Counted from the first letter of the stretch, positions 43,192 to 52,336 are shown. The stretch: 64,000 nt of DNA from Curtobacterium flaccumfaciens pv. betae (GCF_026241855.1 NZ_JAPJDC010000001.1:3224001-3288000), one strand, 5' to 3'. The notes: generated by a model from the letters alone, not told the origin. Numbers and translations are program-made.

Positions 43192-44292
43192 TCAGCCGAG
43201 GACCGTCGGCGCGATGCCGAGGCCGGTCGTCATGCCGATGCCCGTGGTGACCGTCACGACGTCGACGCCCGGGACCGGCCGGTCGATGAGGAACTCCCGC
43301 CCCGGGGCCGAGGCGTAGACGCCCTGCCACCGGTCGACCACGGAGACCGGCGCACCGAACAGCCGCTCGGTCTCGGTGACGAGCAGCCGGAAGCCGTCCT
43401 CGTCCTGGAACGGTGGCGCGTCGACCTCGCGCTCGTGGGTGTCCCCGACGATGACGCTGCCGTCCGGCGGTGACGTGTACATCTGGTTGAGGTCCCAGCG
43501 GATCCCCTCGGGCAGGTCGGCGGCGAGCCGGTCCCGCAGGGCACCCGCTCCGGGCATCGCGGCGAACCCCGAGTAGCGCAGCAGCGACCACCCGGTCAGC
43601 AGCGGTGTGGCGAGCGGGAAGGCGAGCGGGATCGTCGCTCGCAGCATGTGGAGCCGGCAGCGGACCAGACCGATCGACTCGGCGAGCTCCGGGAAGAGCT
43701 GGTCGAGGTCGTGGTTGGTGCAGACGACGATCCGGGTCCCCTCCACGACGCCACGACCGGTGCGGACGGCGCCGGTGGTGACCTCGAGCGCGGGGGTGCG
43801 CCAGTGGAAGGTGACCCCCTGCCCGGCGAGCCAGCGCGCGATCGCGGGTGCCGCCTCCCGGGGGTCGACCTGCAGGTCGTGCGCGAGGTGCGCGCCGCCG
43901 AGGGCCGTAGCGGGATCGACCGGCACCGCCGCGGCGATCTCGGCCGCGTCGGCCAGCCGCAGGTCCGCGCCGGAGTCGCGGTACTCCTCGAGCACCGCCA
44001 GCTCCTCGGGGCGACGGGCGACGACGTGTGCACCGCGTTCGCGCGCCGTGAACCCGGCGAGCTGCGCGAGTGCGAGCCAGCGGCGGCGTGCCTCCTGCGC
44101 GTAGCCGGCTGCCTCCCCGGTCTGCGGGGTGACGCAGGCGTGCCCAAAGTTCCGGACACTCGCACCGACGACCGCGGCCGCACGGTCGACCACCGCGACC
44201 CGGGCGCCCTGCCGGAGTGCCTCGTAGGCCATGCCGAGCCCGACGATGCCCGCGCCGACCACGACGACGTCGTACCGTTCCGTCGCGCTCAC
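43192..44292 (-). CDS. FAD-dependent oxidoreductase of the phosphonate-associated type
   Basis: 366 residues. YDVVVVGAGIVGLGMAYEA (about 7-25) is the FAD-binding Rossmann start of the DAO family, and VTVTTGIGMTTGLGIAPT the C-terminal FAD contact. RNFGHACVTPQTGEA is typical of the TIGR03364-like group that sits in phosphonate operons with PhnX-like hydrolases. It probably oxidises an amine of an aminophosphonate to the aldehyde. The GTG start overlaps the permease stop by 4 bp; last gene of the uptake operon. Confidence 0.87.
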   Translation of the reverse strand: MSATERYDVVVVGAGIVGLGMAYEALRQGARVAVVDRAAAVVGASVRNFGHACVTPQTGEAAGYAQEARRRWLALAQLAGFTARERGAHVVARRPEELAVLEEYRDSGADLRLADAAEIAAAVPVDPATALGGAHLAHDLQVDPREAAPAIARWLAGQGVTFHWRTPALEVTTGAVRTGRGVVEGTRIVVCTNHDLDQLFPELAESIGLVRCRLHMLRATIPLAFPLATPLLTGWSLLRYSGFAAMPGAGALRDRLAADLPEGIRWDLNQMYTSPPDGSVIVGDTHEREVDAPPFQDEDGFRLLVTETERLFGAPVSVVDRWQGVYASAPGREFLIDRPVPGVDVVTVTTGIGMTTGLGIAPTVLG

Positions 44293-46034
44293 CGGAACAC
44301 CCGCCGCAGCCACATGGCCAGGCCCTCGGTGACGAGCACCGTGACCAGGATGAGCAGGACGATCGCGGTGACGGACGCGTAGTTCGATCCCTGCGCTGCA
44401 TTGAGGAGGTAGTAGCCGATGCCGCCACCTCCGACGATGCCGAGGATCGTCGCCGCACGGATGTTCGTGTCGAGCAGGTAGAAGGTGTGCCCGAGCATCG
44501 CGCGGAACCCCTGCGGCACCGTCGCCGAGGCGTAGCGCTGCAGGCGACCCGCGCCGGTGGCCGTGACGGCGCGCTCGGGCCCGGGAGCGACCTCTTCGAG
44601 CGAGTCCGCGATCAGCTTGCCGAGGAGCCCGATGCCGCCGAAGGCCAGGGCGAGGGTCCCCGCCTGCGCACCGAGCCCCGTCACGACGATGAGCACGACC
44701 GCGAGGATCGTCTCCGGGATCCCGCGGACGACGACGAGCAGCAGCCGTGCGCCGCCCCGGACCCCGCGTCCAGGAGCGACGTTGCGGGCAGCGAGGGACC
44801 CGATGACGAGCGAGAGCAGCAGCGCGAGGACGGTCGCGGCGAGGGCGATCGCGACGGTGTCGAACATCGCGCCGAACATGATGCCGGCGCCGTAGCTGCC
44901 GAAGGACGGCGGCCAGAACTGCACGGCGACGGCGGGGATCTTGCCCCACACGGTGACCAGGTCACCCCAGGCGATGTCGCAGACCACGACACTGCCGACG
45001 ACGACGGCCAGGGCGACCCAGCACCAGATCGCGTTCCGGACCCGGACGGGGGTCCACGGACGACGGAGGGTGCCCTCGACCGTCGCAGCGACCGGTCGCT
45101 GCGTGGCCGGTACGGCCTCGGCTCGCTGGCGGTCCCGCCGACGCATCCACCGACGGGCAGCCGTGGCACCGATGCCGCGCCCGGCCGGGGCCACACCGAG
45201 CATGGCGGCGCGAACCGAGCTGGAGACGATCTCCATCAGGACGCACAGGCCGAAGATGACGATGGCGTACCCGATGCCGAGTGAGTAGTCGAGCGACTTG
45301 AACGCGAAGGACATCTCGCGGCCGAGGCCGACGATGCCGACGTACCCGAGGATGACCGACCCGCGCAGGTTGATGTCGTTGCGGTGGAGGATCGTCGCGA
45401 CCCACGACGGCAGCACCTGCGGGAGCACCCCGGCGGTGAACTGCTGCGCACGGCTCCCCCCGGCTGCCCGGATCGCGTTGCGCGGTCCTTCGTCGATCTG
45501 CTCGATGGCGTCCGCGAAGAGCTTCGAGATCATCCCGACGGAGTGGATGCCGATCGCCAGGATCCCGGGCAGCGGACCGATCGTGAAGACCAGGACGAAC
45601 ACCATCGCGAGGACGACGTCCGGCACGGCCCGGGTCAGGACGCTGACGAACCGCGCGGCAGCCACCCACCCGCGGCCCGGGCTGGTGTTCGCTGCCGCCA
45701 GGTACGCGACGGGAACGCTCAGCGCGGCGGCGAGCAGGGTGCCGAGCAGGACGAGCCCGACGGTGAGCGCGGTCTGCTGCAGCAGCACCGGGGCGGCCGG
45801 GAACCGGACGGTGCCCACACGCTGGAAGAAGTGCTCGGCGTTCGACCACGACGCGATGATGTTCGGGATCGAGATGTCGACCCGCGCGACCGCGACGCAC
45901 GCAAGCACGCCGAGGGCGACGAGGGTGAGCACCGCAGCGGTGCGCTCCGGCGAGACCCGGCGGCGGGGTGCCCGACGGGCCACGTCCTCGGCGAGCGCCG
46001 CCGCGGTTCCGGGTCGGGTGTCGAGCGTCGTCAC
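44289..46034 (-). CDS. phnE: Phosphonate ABC transporter permease, two fused PhnE domains
   Basis: 581 residues, about twice a normal PhnE. Domain 1 (about 60-310) and domain 2 (about 330-580) each have a full set of helices and their own EAA-type loop (GGSRAQQFTAGVLPQ in the first; GAGRLQRYASATVPQ in the second), joined by an Arg-rich cytoplasmic linker (about 290-330). It thus replaces the usual phnE1/phnE2 pair. Overlaps the ATPase and flavoprotein genes by 4 bp on either side. Confidence 0.93.
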   Translation of the reverse strand: MTTLDTRPGTAAALAEDVARRAPRRRVSPERTAAVLTLVALGVLACVAVARVDISIPNIIASWSNAEHFFQRVGTVRFPAAPVLLQQTALTVGLVLLGTLLAAALSVPVAYLAAANTSPGRGWVAAARFVSVLTRAVPDVVLAMVFVLVFTIGPLPGILAIGIHSVGMISKLFADAIEQIDEGPRNAIRAAGGSRAQQFTAGVLPQVLPSWVATILHRNDINLRGSVILGYVGIVGLGREMSFAFKSLDYSLGIGYAIVIFGLCVLMEIVSSSVRAAMLGVAPAGRGIGATAARRWMRRRDRQRAEAVPATQRPVAATVEGTLRRPWTPVRVRNAIWCWVALAVVVGSVVVCDIAWGDLVTVWGKIPAVAVQFWPPSFGSYGAGIMFGAMFDTVAIALAATVLALLLSLVIGSLAARNVAPGRGVRGGARLLLVVVRGIPETILAVVLIVVTGLGAQAGTLALAFGGIGLLGKLIADSLEEVAPGPERAVTATGAGRLQRYASATVPQGFRAMLGHTFYLLDTNIRAATILGIVGGGGIGYYLLNAAQGSNYASVTAIVLLILVTVLVTEGLAMWLRRVFR

Positions 46035-46867
46035 GAGGTCCGCTCCCCCGCGTCGAGTGCGTGCAGCTCGGCCTCGATGGTGGCGAACTCGTCGGTGCTC
46101 GTCGCGACCTGCCCGTAGATCTCCATGACCTCCGCCTTGCCGAGGCCGTCGGTCCTGGTGTCCAGCACGACCTCGCCGTGCCGGAGCCCGATGATCCGGT
46201 CCGCCCACGACAGGGCCAGGTCGACCTGGTGCAGGCTGCAGAGCACCGTCAGGCCACGGTCGGCGGCGATCTCGCGGATGAGGCGCATGACCTGCCCGCT
46301 GGACTCCGGGTCGAGCGAGGCGACCGGTTCATCGGCCAGGAGCACCGTCGGGTCCTGCATGAGCGCCCGGGCGATCGCGACGCGCTGCTGCTGCCCGCCC
46401 GACAGGGTGTCGGCCCGCTGGTAGGCGCGGTCGAGCAGCCCGACGCGGTCGAGGTGCCCGAGTGCAGTGCGACGGAGGCCGCGCGGGTACGACCAGAGGC
46501 CGAGCCGCGGGCCGCGGAGGGTCGCGAGCGCTCCGGTGAGCACGTTCTCGAGCACGGTGAGCGCCGGCACGAGTTCGAACTGCTGGAACACGAACCCGAC
46601 GCGACTCCGCAGCTCGCGCAGACGACGCCCGGTCAGGCGGTGCACCTCGGTCCCGTCCACCCGGACGCTGCCGGACGTCGGGAGCTCGAGCGCGTCGACG
46701 TGTCGGAGCAGGGTGCTCTTGCCGGAGCCCGACAGCCCGAGCAGCACGACGACCTCGCCCTGCCCGACGCGCAGCGACACGTCGCGCAACGCCGTCGTGT
46801 CGCCGAAGCGCTTCGTCAGGCCGGTGATCTCGACGGCCGGGGTGCCGACCGGTGCATGGTTCGTCAT
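46031..46867 (-). CDS. phnC: Phosphonate ABC transporter ATP-binding protein
   Basis: 278 residues. Walker A GLSGSGKST (44-52), Q-loop FQQFELVPAL, signature LSGGQQQRVAIARAL, Walker B VLLADEPVASLDP and switch SLHQVDLALS are intact, as in PhnC. It drives uptake with PhnD and the double PhnE. GAGGAG lies 4 nt before the ATG. Starts 35 nt after the phnD stop. Confidence 0.95.
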   Translation of the reverse strand: MTNHAPVGTPAVEITGLTKRFGDTTALRDVSLRVGQGEVVVLLGLSGSGKSTLLRHVDALELPTSGSVRVDGTEVHRLTGRRLRELRSRVGFVFQQFELVPALTVLENVLTGALATLRGPRLGLWSYPRGLRRTALGHLDRVGLLDRAYQRADTLSGGQQQRVAIARALMQDPTVLLADEPVASLDPESSGQVMRLIREIAADRGLTVLCSLHQVDLALSWADRIIGLRHGEVVLDTRTDGLGKAEVMEIYGQVATSTDEFATIEAELHALDAGERTS

Positions 46868-46902
46868 GGTGCTCCTCGGGCTGCCGTCTCGCGGTCGCCG
46901 GG

Positions 46903-47844
46903 TCAGGCCTGGCAGGTGGTCGACTTCGTCGTCTTGCAGATGTCGCGGATCAGGTCGTAGTACTCGTCGTCGACGGGCTTGGTGCCGTAGAAGACGCTGC
47001 GGAAGCCGTCGCTGTCGGCGCTGGTCACACCGGCGTCGATGATCTGGTCGATGGTGACGTCGGACAGCGCCTTCGTCAGCGTCTCCTTCTCGGCCGACGG
47101 CAGGGTGTCGGAGACGACGATCGGGGCGCCGGGGACCATCGTCTTCGCGACGACGCGCACGTCGTCGTTCTTCTCGACCTCGCTGTCCTCGGCGAACCCG
47201 GCGTCGCACTCGGTGCCCGCCGCGACCTTCTGGACGCTGACGTCGTGCTTGCCGGCGAACACCGGGGTGACGTCGGTCTTCGGATCGACGCCCGCCTTGA
47301 GCAGGTTGTAGCTCGGGAACAGGTAGCCCGAGGTCGACGAGGGGTCGACGAAGCAGACCTTCTTGCCGGCGAAGTCCTTCAGCGAGTCGATGTCGCTGTC
47401 CTTCGGCACGATGGCCTCGGAGTAGTACCCGGGCTTCTGCCCCTCGGCGGTGATGATGGAGGAGATCGGGGTGATCTTCGCGCCGTTGTTCTTCGCCGTG
47501 ACGTAGGTGAACCCGGAGAACGACGCGACGTCGATCTTGCCCGCGACGGACGCCTCGATGAGCGCGGCGTAGTCGGTCGACTCGTGGTACTCGACCTTCT
47601 TGCCGGTCTCCTTCGCGATGTAGTCCATCAGCGGCTGGTAGTTCGTCTCGGTGTCCACGGAGTCGGGGACCACGCCGAACACGATGGTGTTCTCGTCCGC
47701 GGCGTACTGCACGGCGTCGGAGCCGCCTGCGGGGCTGCCGTCACCGGTCGCGGCGGTGGAGCCTGCGGAGCAGGAACTGAGCGTGGCGACGAGGGCCAGG
47801 GCGCCGGCCAGCGCGACGAGCGACTTGCGTGCGGAGATGGGCAT
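46903..47844 (-). CDS. phnD: Phosphonate ABC transporter substrate-binding lipoprotein
   Basis: 313 residues. Signal ALALVATLSSC with lipobox Cys25, then a PhnD-type fold: VFGVVPDSVDTETNYQPL, YAALIEASVAGKIDVASFSG and VCFVDPSSTSGYLFPSYNLL, the phosphonate-binding Ser/Thr turn. It captures phosphonates or phosphate analogues outside the membrane. GAAAGG precedes the ATG at 47844. First gene of the transport operon; the palindrome 47972-47985 lies 128 bp upstream. Confidence 0.94.
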   Translation of the reverse strand: MPISARKSLVALAGALALVATLSSCSAGSTAATGDGSPAGGSDAVQYAADENTIVFGVVPDSVDTETNYQPLMDYIAKETGKKVEYHESTDYAALIEASVAGKIDVASFSGFTYVTAKNNGAKITPISSIITAEGQKPGYYSEAIVPKDSDIDSLKDFAGKKVCFVDPSSTSGYLFPSYNLLKAGVDPKTDVTPVFAGKHDVSVQKVAAGTECDAGFAEDSEVEKNDDVRVVAKTMVPGAPIVVSDTLPSAEKETLTKALSDVTIDQIIDAGVTSADSDGFRSVFYGTKPVDDEYYDLIRDICKTTKSTTCQA

Positions 47845-47971
47845 GATGACCTTTCGGGCGGTTCGGGGGGGGCGGGTCCGGTGCGGACGACCGCAACTGT
47901 CGCAGCCGACCGGTGGAGCGGAGTTCCGTCCCGGTACACGCGGCGTGGACGGCAGGTGAACTCGGTTGGCA

Positions 47972-47985
47972 CCTGTCCGGACAGG
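47972..47985. promoter_or_regulatory. Candidate GntR operator, copy 2
   Basis: CCTGTCCGGACAGG, identical to the copies at 40129 and 49089, located 128 bp upstream of phnD. Confidence 0.75.
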
Positions 47986-48033
47986 CCGCCGTCGCCGCCG
48001 TCGCAGCAATCACCGTCGCCGTCGCCGTCGTCG

Positions 48034-48906
48034 TCAGAGCGCGAGCAGCGCGATGCCGCCGAGCACGACCACCGCGGCACCGACCCGGGCGAGCGCACGG
48101 CCTTCGCGGAGCACCAGCACCCCGAACAGGCTGACGAGCACGACGCTCACCTCGCGCATCGGGGCGACGAGCGCCACGGGAGCGATGCCGATCGCGACCA
48201 GCACGAGGATGTACGACAGCGGCGACAGCACCCCGAACGCGAGCACCCGCGGCCAGTGCTGCCGCAGCACGGGCAGGACCTCGCGCCGCCGCGACCCGAG
48301 GGCCAGTCCGAAGAACACGACCTCGACCGCCGTGCACCCGACCATGAACGCGACCGGTGCGACACCGAGGTCGCGGACGACGTAGGCGTCCCAGATCGTG
48401 TACGCGGCGATCGCCACCCCGGTGAGCAGACCCGCGACGAGCCCGGGGTCGATCCGCCTCGGCGGGAGCTCCGTCGACGTCGTCCCCCGGTCGGCGAGCC
48501 CGACGGCGACCACACCGACGAGCACCAGGAGCCCGCCGACCAGGGCGATCCAGTGCGGGCGCTCACCCAGGAGCACGATCGCCAGGACGACGCTGATCGT
48601 CGGCCCGGTCCCCCGCGCCGTGGCGTACACCGTCGACAGCCGGCCGACCCGGTACCCGCGCTGCAGCACCAGCATGTACAGGACGTGCAGCACCCCGGAC
48701 GCGGCGACGCCGAGCACGAACCCGCCGGGGTCCGCGTCGCCGAGTCCCCCGGTGAACGGGACCACACCGATCCAGACCACCACGCTCGACACCGCGCCGA
48801 GCCACAGGAACGGCATCCCGATCCGGCTCACCCCGTGGGCGATGACGTTCCACCCCGCGTGGGCGACGGCGGCGGACAGGACGAGGAGGACGGCGAGCGG
48901 TGTCAC
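48034..48906 (-). CDS. DMT/EamA-type membrane protein of the phosphonate locus
   Basis: 290 residues, ten hydrophobic helices in two EamA halves (about 1-125 and 145-290). It resembles the DUF6-like membrane family that accompanies phosphonate utilisation genes (TIGR03340). The function is not established: export of an intermediate, or uptake, are both possible. The operator copy at 49089 lies 183 bp upstream of its ATG. Confidence 0.82.
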   Translation of the reverse strand: MTPLAVLLVLSAAVAHAGWNVIAHGVSRIGMPFLWLGAVSSVVVWIGVVPFTGGLGDADPGGFVLGVAASGVLHVLYMLVLQRGYRVGRLSTVYATARGTGPTISVVLAIVLLGERPHWIALVGGLLVLVGVVAVGLADRGTTSTELPPRRIDPGLVAGLLTGVAIAAYTIWDAYVVRDLGVAPVAFMVGCTAVEVVFFGLALGSRRREVLPVLRQHWPRVLAFGVLSPLSYILVLVAIGIAPVALVAPMREVSVVLVSLFGVLVLREGRALARVGAAVVVLGGIALLAL

Positions 48907-49088
48907 GGCAGGACCTTCTGCCCGGCGCGCGGCGCGACGGGCGAGGTCCTCCAGGCTTTTGTCCGTTCAGATGACGGCCCGCGTTCGGTGGCGGACCGTG
49001 GCGCCGCTCGGACCAGTCGGACGGGGAGTCCCGGAACCCTAGGCGCTGTCGACGGGGACGCTAACACCGCCGAGGCGGCCGCCGCCAA

Positions 49089-49102
49089 CCTGTCCGGACA
49101 GG
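49089..49102. promoter_or_regulatory. Candidate GntR operator, copy 3
   Basis: CCTGTCCGGACAGG, 183 bp upstream of the DMT gene at 48906, identical to the two other copies of the phosphonate locus. Confidence 0.75.
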
Positions 49103-49185
49103 CGCTGACGCGCGTTCACGCGCCGTTCGGCGGACGTTCCCCGGCGCCGTCAGATCGTGTCCGGTCCGGAAGCCGCAGACGAGCG

Positions 49186-49225
49186 GACGGGAGGCCCGTG
49201 GCGGGTCCGCCACGGGCCTCCCGTC
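49186..49225. repeat. Palindrome, family P
   Basis: 19-bp perfect arms (49186-49204 and 49207-49225) with the ends GACGGGAGGCCCGTGG; 36 bp after the PrsW stop. Confidence 0.87.
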
Positions 49226-49260
49226 GGTCGCTGGGCACGCTCAGGCGCGAGACGGCAGAC

Positions 49261-50436
49261 CTACGCGGTCTGCTGACCGCCGTTCCGCACCCGGGTGACC
49301 TCCTGTCGGGTGAACGCGATGTGATCCGGGTCGTCGACGTGCGGGAGCGCTTCGGCGAGGTCGTGGATCGCGGTCAGCAGCACGCGGCGTCGTCGGCGCT
49401 CCTGCCGGGATCCGGCCGCCTTGACGTACCGCCGCCGAGTCTTCCGGGTACCGACGACGGCGTCGAGTTCGTCCCTCGAGAGCAGCCCCGCCGCCACCTC
49501 GGGCGCGAGCACCGTGCGGAGGTCCTCCTGCTCGGGGCGGACCGCGAACCGGAAGACGCGGAACACCACGAACACGACGATCACCGTCAGGATCGCGATG
49601 AACACCAGGTTGAAGGCCTGCAAGGGGCCGACGAGCGCGCCGAGGTCGTCCCAGAGGCCGTGCATGGCCATCGCGAGGACCATCAGCCCGACACCCAACC
49701 CCACCCGTCGGCGCTGGACGGGACTGCCGGCGAGCAGGAACAGCCCGGTCGCGAAGATCGCGGAGTACGCGATGTGCCCGGCGACCCCGGTCGCCATCCG
49801 GACCACCAGCGTCTCCAGCCCCGCCAGGAACGGGTGCGCGCCGAAGTTCGCACCGGAGGTCTGCGCGACGTAGAGCACGTCCTCGACGACCTGGAACCCG
49901 AGCCCGAGGAACGCCCCCAGGATGAACGCGTCGAACGTGGTCCGGACGATCCGCGGTGCCAGGGTAATCAGGAGCACCAGACCGATGCCCTTCGAGACCT
50001 CTTCGGTGAAGGGCGCGGTGAGCCCGGCTGCCCAGTCGGCGGCCCAGCGTTGCCCGAAGGTCTTGCCGTACAGGCCGAGGATCGCGTCGTTGGCGTAGAT
50101 CGCCATGAAGAACGTCGCCGCGGTGGCACCCCAGAGGAACGCGTGGACCACGAGGCTGATCGGCAGGGTCGAGTACCGGTCCATCGCACGGGTCGCCCAC
50201 CAGAACAGGGCCGCGTAGAGGACCAGGACCAGGCTGTTGGTCGTGACCGCCGAGGCGAACGGTGCCGCGGCCGGCTGCACGAACTTCACCGCGTTCCAGA
50301 GGCCGGCGATCACCAGCACCCAGAACACCCAGAACGCGGCGTTCCGCGGCTGGAACACCTCCATCCGCAGGCCCCATCCGGACCGTTCGAAGACGGCCGT
50401 CCGCGCCTGCTCCAGCTCGGTCGGCACCGACGACAC
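49261..50436 (-). CDS. PrsW family intramembrane protease
   Basis: 391 residues, about eight or nine helices (from about 35 to 290). TAPFTEEVSKG (Glu145, Glu146, Lys149) is the EExxK-type metal motif; GFQVVEDVLYV and MAMHGLWDDLGAL give the conserved Glu and His of the second and third motifs. A basic C-terminal cytoplasmic tail (about 300-391) contains RRRRR. PrsW-type enzymes cleave anti-sigma factors or other membrane proteins. GTG start. Upstream is a coupled pair of small genes on the same strand. Confidence 0.88.
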   Translation of the reverse strand: MSSVPTELEQARTAVFERSGWGLRMEVFQPRNAAFWVFWVLVIAGLWNAVKFVQPAAAPFASAVTTNSLVLVLYAALFWWATRAMDRYSTLPISLVVHAFLWGATAATFFMAIYANDAILGLYGKTFGQRWAADWAAGLTAPFTEEVSKGIGLVLLITLAPRIVRTTFDAFILGAFLGLGFQVVEDVLYVAQTSGANFGAHPFLAGLETLVVRMATGVAGHIAYSAIFATGLFLLAGSPVQRRRVGLGVGLMVLAMAMHGLWDDLGALVGPLQAFNLVFIAILTVIVVFVVFRVFRFAVRPEQEDLRTVLAPEVAAGLLSRDELDAVVGTRKTRRRYVKAAGSRQERRRRRVLLTAIHDLAEALPHVDDPDHIAFTRQEVTRVRNGGQQTA

Positions 50437-50486
50437 GGTGACCGTCCCCGTGGTGCGCTCGCGATCCCGTCGGAACAGGTTCAGCC

Positions 50487-51119
50487 TCAGGATCCGGCTC
50501 CTTCGACCGTGATCGACGACAGGGCCTGCCCGATCAGGGTGGCCGTCCTCGTCGGTGTGCTGTTCGGCGTGCTGATGACGACTTCGACACCGACGCCGTC
50601 CGCGACGAACGCGGCGATGGCGCCGTCGTTCCGGACGTCACGGAACTCGCTGATCACCCCGCGCACCCCGGACGCCGTCGTGATGGGCGTCACCGTCGAC
50701 CGGAGCGCCTGCGTGCCGGTGGCCGCGTTGGTGGTCTGGATCTGCCGCAGCAGTGCGCGCGGCGTGCCCACGAACGTGCCGGTCCGGAGCGTGATCGACG
50801 TCGTGCCGTCGAACACGGTCGCGGATGCCGGGTAGGTGCCGCCGGCTTCGGCGTCACCGGTGAGGACACCGTCACTGATGCCCCACCCGGCCGGCGGTGT
50901 GAACTCGACGTCCTGCTTCAGCGACATCGTGCTCCCCGCCGGGACCGTCTCGGTGAACGACACCTGGTCGTTGAGCCACGGCACACCCCAGTGCATGATC
51001 GCGGCGGTCGCCAGCACGATCACCGCGGGGAGGACCGTCCGGCGGTCCAGCCCCCACCAGCGTCGGTCAGCCGGCACCCACCGATGCCGCCGACCGGTGG
51101 TCTCCATCGGGAGCGTCAT
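50487..51119 (-). CDS. Membrane-anchored extracytoplasmic protein
   Basis: 210 residues. A basic cytoplasmic start, one membrane helix (about 29-47), then an extracytoplasmic beta-rich domain (SLKQDVEFTPPAGWGISDG, VRGVISEFRDVRNDG). No family recognised. It lies 50 nt upstream of the PrsW gene on the same strand and overlaps the small upstream gene by 4 bp, so it could be a PrsW partner or substrate. Confidence 0.7.
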   Translation of the reverse strand: MTLPMETTGRRHRWVPADRRWWGLDRRTVLPAVIVLATAAIMHWGVPWLNDQVSFTETVPAGSTMSLKQDVEFTPPAGWGISDGVLTGDAEAGGTYPASATVFDGTTSITLRTGTFVGTPRALLRQIQTTNAATGTQALRSTVTPITTASGVRGVISEFRDVRNDGAIAAFVADGVGVEVVISTPNSTPTRTATLIGQALSSITVEGAGS

Positions 51120-51304
51120 GCGACGTCCGCCGATCCGGGCTGCGCTGCCAGGACGATCGGGACGGCGAGCATCCACCACCGACGACGTTCCGTGAACGGT
51201 GAGGGCGCGGTCCACGCCTCGGCTGCCCAACCAGCCTGCCGGGTGAGGAGCAGGCCGCCCCAGATAGCTCGCGGGATGGTCCGGGTGCTGCGGATGTCGG
51301 TCAC
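51116..51304 (-). CDS. Small basic protein, 62 aa
   Basis: Starts at GTG 51304 with AGGA 5 nt upstream and overlaps the next gene by ATGA. Sequence MTDIRSTRTIPRAIWGG with a hydrophobic segment near the end (RRWWMLAVPIVLAAQPGSA). No family recognised. The ribosome binding site and stop-start overlap support translation. Confidence 0.5.
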   Translation of the reverse strand: MTDIRSTRTIPRAIWGGLLLTRQAGWAAEAWTAPSPFTERRRWWMLAVPIVLAAQPGSADVA

Positions 51305-51457
51305 GGGTCCTGCTCTCGAGTCGGTGTCGCTGCGGGGCGGGGCTGTCCGTCGTCAGGGAGACACCGGCCAGGGCATGAAGCCCCCTCAGGTCTCAGGGGA
51401 AGTATGCCCGGATGCCGCGTTCTCCGGCCAGACCGACTGCGGCCGGGCGTGGCGGGT

Positions 51458-52162
51458 TCAGTCGCGGTCGCTGCCCTGCGGCTTCGGCAGGTACGGCTGG
51501 ATGGCCGCCGCGAGGGCCGCCGGCGTCATCGACTGCAGCCAGATCCGGCCCGGACCGTGCACCTCGGCGAGGAACATCGAGTCACCGAACACCTTGTTCT
51601 TGATGCCCTTCACCGTGGCGAACTCGACCGACGTGCCCGCGCGGTACATCGCCAGGTGCCCCGGGTGGACCAGCAGCGACTCCCCCGCGGCGAGCTCGAC
51701 CTCGGTGAGTTCGCCGGCGAGCTGCACCCAGGCCGTCCCCGAGCCCGACAGCGCTTGGAACACCACGCCCGCGCCACCGAAGATCCCCGCTCCGAGGCGC
51801 TTCTGGAAGCCGACGGACACGTCGACGTCGGCGGTGCTCGCCATGTACGAGCCGGACTGCACCAGGAACTGGTCCGCCGGGTCCACCGTGATCTCGCGGA
51901 TCGTGCCGGGGAGGCTCGCGGCGAACGTGATCCGTCCGCCGGCGGCCGACGCCGTGTACTCGGTGAGGAACAGCTGCCCGCCGCCGAGCGCACGCTTGAG
52001 GCCCCCGAGGAACCCGCCGCTACCGCCGTGCGCGGTCGAGGTGTCCATGCCGAACCCGGGGGTCAGCCAGGCGACGTCACCGCCCTCGGCCACGATGCGT
52101 TCACCCGCGTCGAGCGCGAGCGTCAGGACGGGCATGGTCGTTCCGGAGATCTCGCTGCGCAT
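51458..52162 (-). CDS. AIM24/TIGR00266 family protein
   Basis: 234 residues of mostly beta structure. GGDVAWLTPGF, GGLKRALGGGQLFLTEY, TVDPADQFLVQSGSYMAS, GAGVVFQALSGSGTAWVQL and LVHPGHLAMYRAGTSVEF are the successive strands of the AIM24 family. A jelly-roll like trimer with an unknown role is typical. GGAAGAG lies about 8 nt before the ATG. Confidence 0.9.
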   Translation of the reverse strand: MRSEISGTTMPVLTLALDAGERIVAEGGDVAWLTPGFGMDTSTAHGGSGGFLGGLKRALGGGQLFLTEYTASAAGGRITFAASLPGTIREITVDPADQFLVQSGSYMASTADVDVSVGFQKRLGAGIFGGAGVVFQALSGSGTAWVQLAGELTEVELAAGESLLVHPGHLAMYRAGTSVEFATVKGIKNKVFGDSMFLAEVHGPGRIWLQSMTPAALAAAIQPYLPKPQGSDRD

Positions 52163-52288
52163 CGTTGCTCTTCCCTCGTGTCGCCGGTCCGTCGGTCGGG
52201 GCTCCGACCGACGCCGCTGGCGTCGAGCCCAGGATGGCGGAAGCAGCTCGACCTGCCAAGGGTGGGTCGGGCACTGGTCGCGCCGGGC

Positions 52289-52336
52289 GACGGACTGGAG
52301 GCCCGTGGCGGCGTCGCCACGGACCTCCAGTCCGTC
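52289..52336. repeat. Palindrome, family P (22-bp arms, one mismatch)
   Basis: Arms 52289-52310 and 52315-52336 with core GACGGACTGGAGG. Lies just after the HNH stop on the minus strand and upstream of the AIM24 gene. Confidence 0.85.

Larger units (their letters stand above)
48907..49260. other. 354-bp gene-free region with operator and palindrome
   Basis: Holds the third CCTGTCCGGACAGG (49089-49102), the family P palindrome (49186-49225) and no ORF with good coding signs. Probably the promoter of the DMT gene on the minus strand and the terminator of the PrsW gene. Confidence 0.55.
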
